Below are positions 60,826 through 64,000 of a stretch of DNA of 64,000 nt, piece after piece (within the stretch, counting starts at the first letter, position 1; every line of letters begins with the position of its first letter). Under the pieces are notes generated by a model. It was not told the origin of the DNA and ran no database searches. It saw only the letters and a program-made list of their open reading frames with translations. The position numbers and the translations under genes are program-made. The stretch lies in contig NZ_CYUJ01000003.1 in NCBI RefSeq assembly GCF_001299475.1, forward strand, positions 128,409 through 192,408, written 5' to 3'. This DNA is from Neofamilia massiliensis. Lineage in GTDB: Bacteria; Bacillota; Clostridia; Tissierellales; Peptoniphilaceae.

Positions 60826-61899
60826 TTAGTCTAATACTCTTCTTGCATGAGAAAAACAGTTTTTGAAATAATATGAATCTATTGGCGTTTCAATAATACT
60901 CTTGGCAGAGTTTGATGCATGAACCATTTTTCCACCACCAACATAAAGGGCAACGTGATTAATAACACTACCACCCTTGCTAGTGAAGAATAAGAAATCT
61001 CCTGGTTCTAAATCCTCTTCAAAAACAAGTTCTCCTACTTCGGCCATATCCTTTGAGGATCTAGGTAATTTCTTGTCAGTAAATTCACCCATTAAAGAAT
61101 AAATCATACCTGAACAGTCATAACCTTCCTTACCAGTGTCTCCATAAACGTATGGGCTGCCAATTAGGGTATAGGCCTTGTCAATAATTTTTTCAACTAA
61201 ACCAGCACTTTCAGCACTTAGGCTTAGTGGTCTTTCATAAGTTGTTCTTTTAATTTTTTCTACTAAAGTTTCTTCTTTAGTATAAATTGAAATCTTTTCT
61301 TTTGCTACTTGGTACTTGTTTTGGTTGTTGTCGAAAACTATGTAATAGTCTTCTTGGAACCATGCAACTTTAACAGAATCTCCCTGGTTAATAGAAAAGT
61401 TACTTCTACCATTATCTAAAAATAAATCCTCATTGGCCTTTCCATCAACTATGTTTCTAATTCTGTCTGGATCCAAACAATCATCTTTTTTTACGAATCC
61501 CCTAAGACCATCTTCAGTTAGAACAAGGTCTTTGTCTCCTTGAGATTCAAGGAATTTTAAATATTCATTACTAGCAAGTACTCTAATTACTTGATCATTT
61601 TCATCATATAAAGTTGTGTTTTTAATAACAGTGTAACCATTTACTCCATTGTCAACTTTCAATAGACTTTCTTTTGGTACATAGAAAGTATTGCCATCAG
61701 CTTCAACCTTGTAAGTTGTTTTGCTGGCACCTTCGCCTGTTATTTCAGCCCTGTCATTAGGGCTATAAGAAACTTCTGTTCCGTTATTAAGTTTTGCGTT
61801 GAAGTTATTTACAAAAATTCCCGTATCTTTAAAGCCTACTAGGCCAATTACTAATGTAAAGGCCAGGCCTACTGGAACTTTAAAATTGCGTTTTTGCAA
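60826..61899 (-). CDS. Secreted NlpC/P60 cell-wall endopeptidase
   Basis: This protein is 357 aa from a TTG start at 61899 (GGAG eight bases upstream; the GTG at 61908 is too close to it). It has an uncleaved or signal-type N-terminal hydrophobic segment (VPVGLAFTLVIGLVGF), SH3-like middle regions and a C-terminal NlpC/P60 domain. That domain has the Cys in YDCSGMIYSLMGEF, the His in INHVALYVGGGKMVHA and a third polar residue near HASNS. It probably cuts peptidoglycan stem peptides. Single-gene unit with its own terminator. Confidence 0.9.
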   Translation of the reverse strand: MQKRNFKVPVGLAFTLVIGLVGFKDTGIFVNNFNAKLNNGTEVSYSPNDRAEITGEGASKTTYKVEADGNTFYVPKESLLKVDNGVNGYTVIKNTTLYDENDQVIRVLASNEYLKFLESQGDKDLVLTEDGLRGFVKKDDCLDPDRIRNIVDGKANEDLFLDNGRSNFSINQGDSVKVAWFQEDYYIVFDNNQNKYQVAKEKISIYTKEETLVEKIKRTTYERPLSLSAESAGLVEKIIDKAYTLIGSPYVYGDTGKEGYDCSGMIYSLMGEFTDKKLPRSSKDMAEVGELVFEEDLEPGDFLFFTSKGGSVINHVALYVGGGKMVHASNSAKSIIETPIDSYYFKNCFSHARRVLD

Positions 61900-61973
61900 C
61901 TTAAGCACTCCTTTTCTCTTTACTTCTAATAACTAATAAAATTATAGACTAAACTAGGCCTTAATGCAAGAAA

Positions 61974-62016
61974 AAAAGTTACAAAATGTTTACAATTGTA
62001 AATATTTTGTAACTTT
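61974..62016 (-). terminator. Terminator after RNase P RNA
   Basis: On the minus strand AAAAGTTACAAAAT (62016-62003) pairs perfectly with ATTTTGTAACTTTT (61987-61974), with the loop region also self-complementary, and a T run follows. Confidence 0.88.
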
Positions 62017-62035
62017 TCATAATTATTTCACAAAA

Positions 62036-62350
62036 AAGAGTAAACCTATAAGCCGTGTTCTGTGTTATCTAATCATTAATCTAGCCTTATTGTTGCCAAT
62101 AAGTTCATGCGATCTACCATCTGACAATTGCTTGCCCCATTTGATCTTGCTCCAGGTGGGGTTTACATAGCCATATAATCATTTATATGCTGGTGAGCTC
62201 TTACTTCACCTTTCCACCCTTACCTTATATAAATAAGGCGGTATATCTCTGTTGCACTAGCCTTAGGGTCACCCCTACTGGACGTTATCCAGCACCTATT
62301 GTAGGAGCACGGACTTTCCTCACTTTAAGCGCGATTAGTCAGTTTACTCT
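62036..62350 (-). ncRNA. rnpB: RNase P RNA
   Basis: The minus strand carries the conserved RNase P core: GAGGAAAGTCCGTGCTCC near the 5' end, AGGGTGACCC-type helices, AGAGCTCACCAGC, and ACAGAACACGGCTTATAGG near the 3' end. The first and last segments, GAGTAAAC and GTTTACTC, pair perfectly as helix P1. The length of about 315 nt is short but within the bacterial range. It is the catalytic RNA that matures tRNA 5' ends. purD ends 40 nt before it. Confidence 0.95.
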
Positions 62351-62389
62351 TTCCATATTATATTTTAAATCTCTTTTTTTATCAAGTCT

Positions 62390-64000
62390 TTATGATATTT
62401 TTGTTGGAACGCCTAAAAGTTTTCCATCTGATCCTTGAAGAATTTCTAACAAGGCTCTTTTTAAATTTATAAAATCATTCTTATTAACTTCTTTGCTGCT
62501 AGCAAGAACTAAAGACTTTTCTAAATACATATTTTCAAATTCAGCTTCTTTTTCTAAGTCAACTACTAGGGCCTTTTCAAAAGTTTTTTGTAAATCAAAG
62601 GCTTTTAAGTTATAAAAAGATTTTTTATTTCCAGCTAAGGTCTTACAAAGGTCTTTTCCTTCTTCTTGATTTAAATTTTCGTAGTCGTATCTTGAGTAGA
62701 CTTTTATTTTGCTTTTATCAATATTATTTTTTTCTAAAAGTTTTTCAATTTCCTCAAAATCTCCAAGGTCTTCTTCTATATAAAATCTTTGAACTTGAGG
62801 TCCAATATCTGTTCTATAATACTTGCCTTCAAAATCAATTGTCTCTGCTGCTTTATAAGCTTTATTTATTGCTTCCTCAAAAGAATCTTCTATGGCAACT
62901 ACTGAAAGAACTCTACCACCTGCTGTCACTAATTTATCATCTTCAAGTTTAGTTCCTGCATGATAAATTTTTACGCCTTCAAGTTGGTGAATGTTTGATA
63001 TTTCATAGCCTTTTTTGTAGCTTTCTGGGTATCCAGCTGATGCTAAAATCAAAGTTAAAACTTTTTTGTCATTAAAGACAAGATCGGCCTCAGCTAATTT
63101 GTCTTCGCTGGTTTTTATCATTAGGTCTAAAAGATCTGAATCCAGTCTATTTAAAATTGATTGGGTTTCAGGATCTCCAAAGCGAGTGTTAAATTCTAAA
63201 ACCTTAATGCCATCTGCTGTAATCATTAGGCCAATAAAAATAACTCCTCTAAAATCCATTTTATCTGCTTGGATCCCTTTTAGAAATGGATTTAGAATCT
63301 CTTCTTCAAGATCAGCTAAATATGGACTTGCTTGAATATTTGGGCTATAAGTTCCCATACCACCTGTATTTAGACCCTGGTCCTTGTCAAAAATATTTTT
63401 ATGATCCTTGGATGTTGGAAGCATTTTTATTGTGTGGTTGTCTACAAAGGCAATTAAACTCATTTCAAAGCCTTCGAGAAACTCTTCAATAATTACTTTC
63501 TTAATTCCATAGTCTCCAGTTTTTAAAATTCTCCTTAAGTACTTTTCTCCATCTGAAAGATTATCTACAATGAAAACTCCCTTACCTGCACAAAGACCAT
63601 CAGCTTTAATTACAGCCTTAGATGATTCGTCTAAAAGTTTTTTTGTAAAATCAATCGCCTGGTTAAGGTTTGATGTTTCTATATATTGACCAGTTGCAAT
63701 ATTATGTCTAACCATAAAGTCTTTGGCAAAGGCCTTAGAGCCTTCTAGCCTTGCACTTTCTTTTCTTGGTCCAAATATTTTTAGCCCCTTATCTTCAAAG
63801 ACATCAACTAGACCTAGGTTTAGTGGGTCTTCTGGACCGACAATAGTAAAGTCTATTTTATTTTTTTCTGCAAAAGCTACTAGGCCATCAAGGTCTGTAA
63901 CTTTTATATCTACATTTTCTCCTACTTTTCCAGTGCCGCCATTGCCTGGAGCAAAATATATTTTATCACACATGGGTGACTGGCTTATTTTTTCTCCAAT
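62390..64000 (-). CDS. purD: Phosphoribosylamine-glycine ligase with a PurL-N-like C-terminal extension (5' end beyond the window)
   Basis: The frame is open to the right edge (IGEKISQSP before the first Met), so the gene starts outside the window. PurD carries out the second step of purine synthesis. ATP-grasp motifs are present: APGNGGTGKVGENVDI, VGPEDPLNLGLVDVF, KADGLCAGKGVF, GGMGTYSPN and LEFNTRFGDPETQ. PurD normally ends soon after YYRTDIG; here about 134 more residues follow (62393-62794) beginning VQRFYIEEDLG and containing SRYDYENLNQEE. That tail resembles the start of large PurL (formylglycinamidine synthase), not PurD. rnpB follows 40 nt downstream. Confidence 0.9.
   Translation of the reverse strand: MGEKISQSPMCDKIYFAPGNGGTGKVGENVDIKVTDLDGLVAFAEKNKIDFTIVGPEDPLNLGLVDVFEDKGLKIFGPRKESARLEGSKAFAKDFMVRHNIATGQYIETSNLNQAIDFTKKLLDESSKAVIKADGLCAGKGVFIVDNLSDGEKYLRRILKTGDYGIKKVIIEEFLEGFEMSLIAFVDNHTIKMLPTSKDHKNIFDKDQGLNTGGMGTYSPNIQASPYLADLEEEILNPFLKGIQADKMDFRGVIFIGLMITADGIKVLEFNTRFGDPETQSILNRLDSDLLDLMIKTSEDKLAEADLVFNDKKVLTLILASAGYPESYKKGYEISNIHQLEGVKIYHAGTKLEDDKLVTAGGRVLSVVAIEDSFEEAINKAYKAAETIDFEGKYYRTDIGPQVQRFYIEEDLGDFEEIEKLLEKNNIDKSKIKVYSRYDYENLNQEEGKDLCKTLAGNKKSFYNLKAFDLQKTFEKALVVDLEKEAEFENMYLEKSLVLASSKEVNKNDFINLKRALLEILQGSDGKLLGVPTKIS

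Noticed and set aside
1-64000. CRISPR arrays, tRNA genes, rRNA genes and insertion sequences
   Set aside because: No regularly spaced spacer-repeat array, no tRNA or rRNA consensus and no transposase were seen on either strand; the only RNA genes found are rnpB and the intron ribozyme.

Overview
The window is AT-rich, almost entirely minus-strand, and reads as the chromosome of a low-GC anaerobic Firmicute. The best guess is the Tissierellia / Peptoniphilaceae (Gram-positive anaerobic cocci such as Peptoniphilus, Anaerococcus or Finegoldia). This rests on gene content and codon use only; there is no rRNA gene to fix it. It has two parts: the end of an integrated conjugative element (1 to about 10,560) and ordinary chromosome (about 10,560 to 64,000).

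Element. Reading leftward from the junction, the order is repA - dnaC-like - pcfB - BRO/KilAC antirepressor - virD4 coupling ATPase - small orf - (leader peptide and terminator) - ssb - Maff2 - virB6-like - small orf - prgI - virB4. This is the backbone of the Tn1549/CTn family. Neighbouring genes overlap by a few bases or abut. A 2,750-nt group II intron with its own reverse transcriptase/HNH protein splits the Maff2 gene inside one conserved codon, and removing it restores a perfect 71-aa protein. The virB6-like gene has an amber codon at codon 13 of its natural start. Inside repA sit four 23-bp direct repeats with exactly regular spacing, which look like origin iterons. Two leader-ORF plus terminator arrangements, upstream of repA and of ssb, suggest attenuation. 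The element abuts the 3' end of an rlmD/rumA-type gene whose last codons have foreign codon use, so this gene is the probable integration site.

Chromosome, from left to right: a five-gene operon pepT-ogt-fetA-fetB-rumA ending at the element; a PadR/DUF2812 unit with a duplicated palindromic operator; a papain-like putative peptidase, an acetyltransferase and an LtaS-like enzyme; an iron alcohol dehydrogenase and a threonine aldolase; secreted and membrane proteins, catalase and a phospholipase D-like protein; a decayed pyroglutamyl peptidase gene; ftsH-cobO; dnaX-ybaB-recR with urocanate hydratase at the operon end; the complete phosphate regulon pstSCAB-phoU-phoP-phoR with a Pho box; HD hydrolase, leucyl aminopeptidase, MgtC, S41 peptidase, oxidoreductase, hydrolase and DJ-1-like genes; a second RlmD-family methyltransferase; a polysaccharide deacetylase; a long type-2-like IleRS; Rrf2 and BaiN-like genes; a giant FtsX-type exporter with its ATPase; an NlpC/P60 hydrolase; RNase P RNA; and purD running off the right edge.

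Points of most interest are: a PstS with its two halves in swapped order; a PurD carrying a C-terminal domain that resembles the N-terminus of PurL; a dnaX slippery heptamer followed at once by a -1 frame stop; the iterons inside repA; and the intron, amber codon and leader peptides in the conjugative operon.
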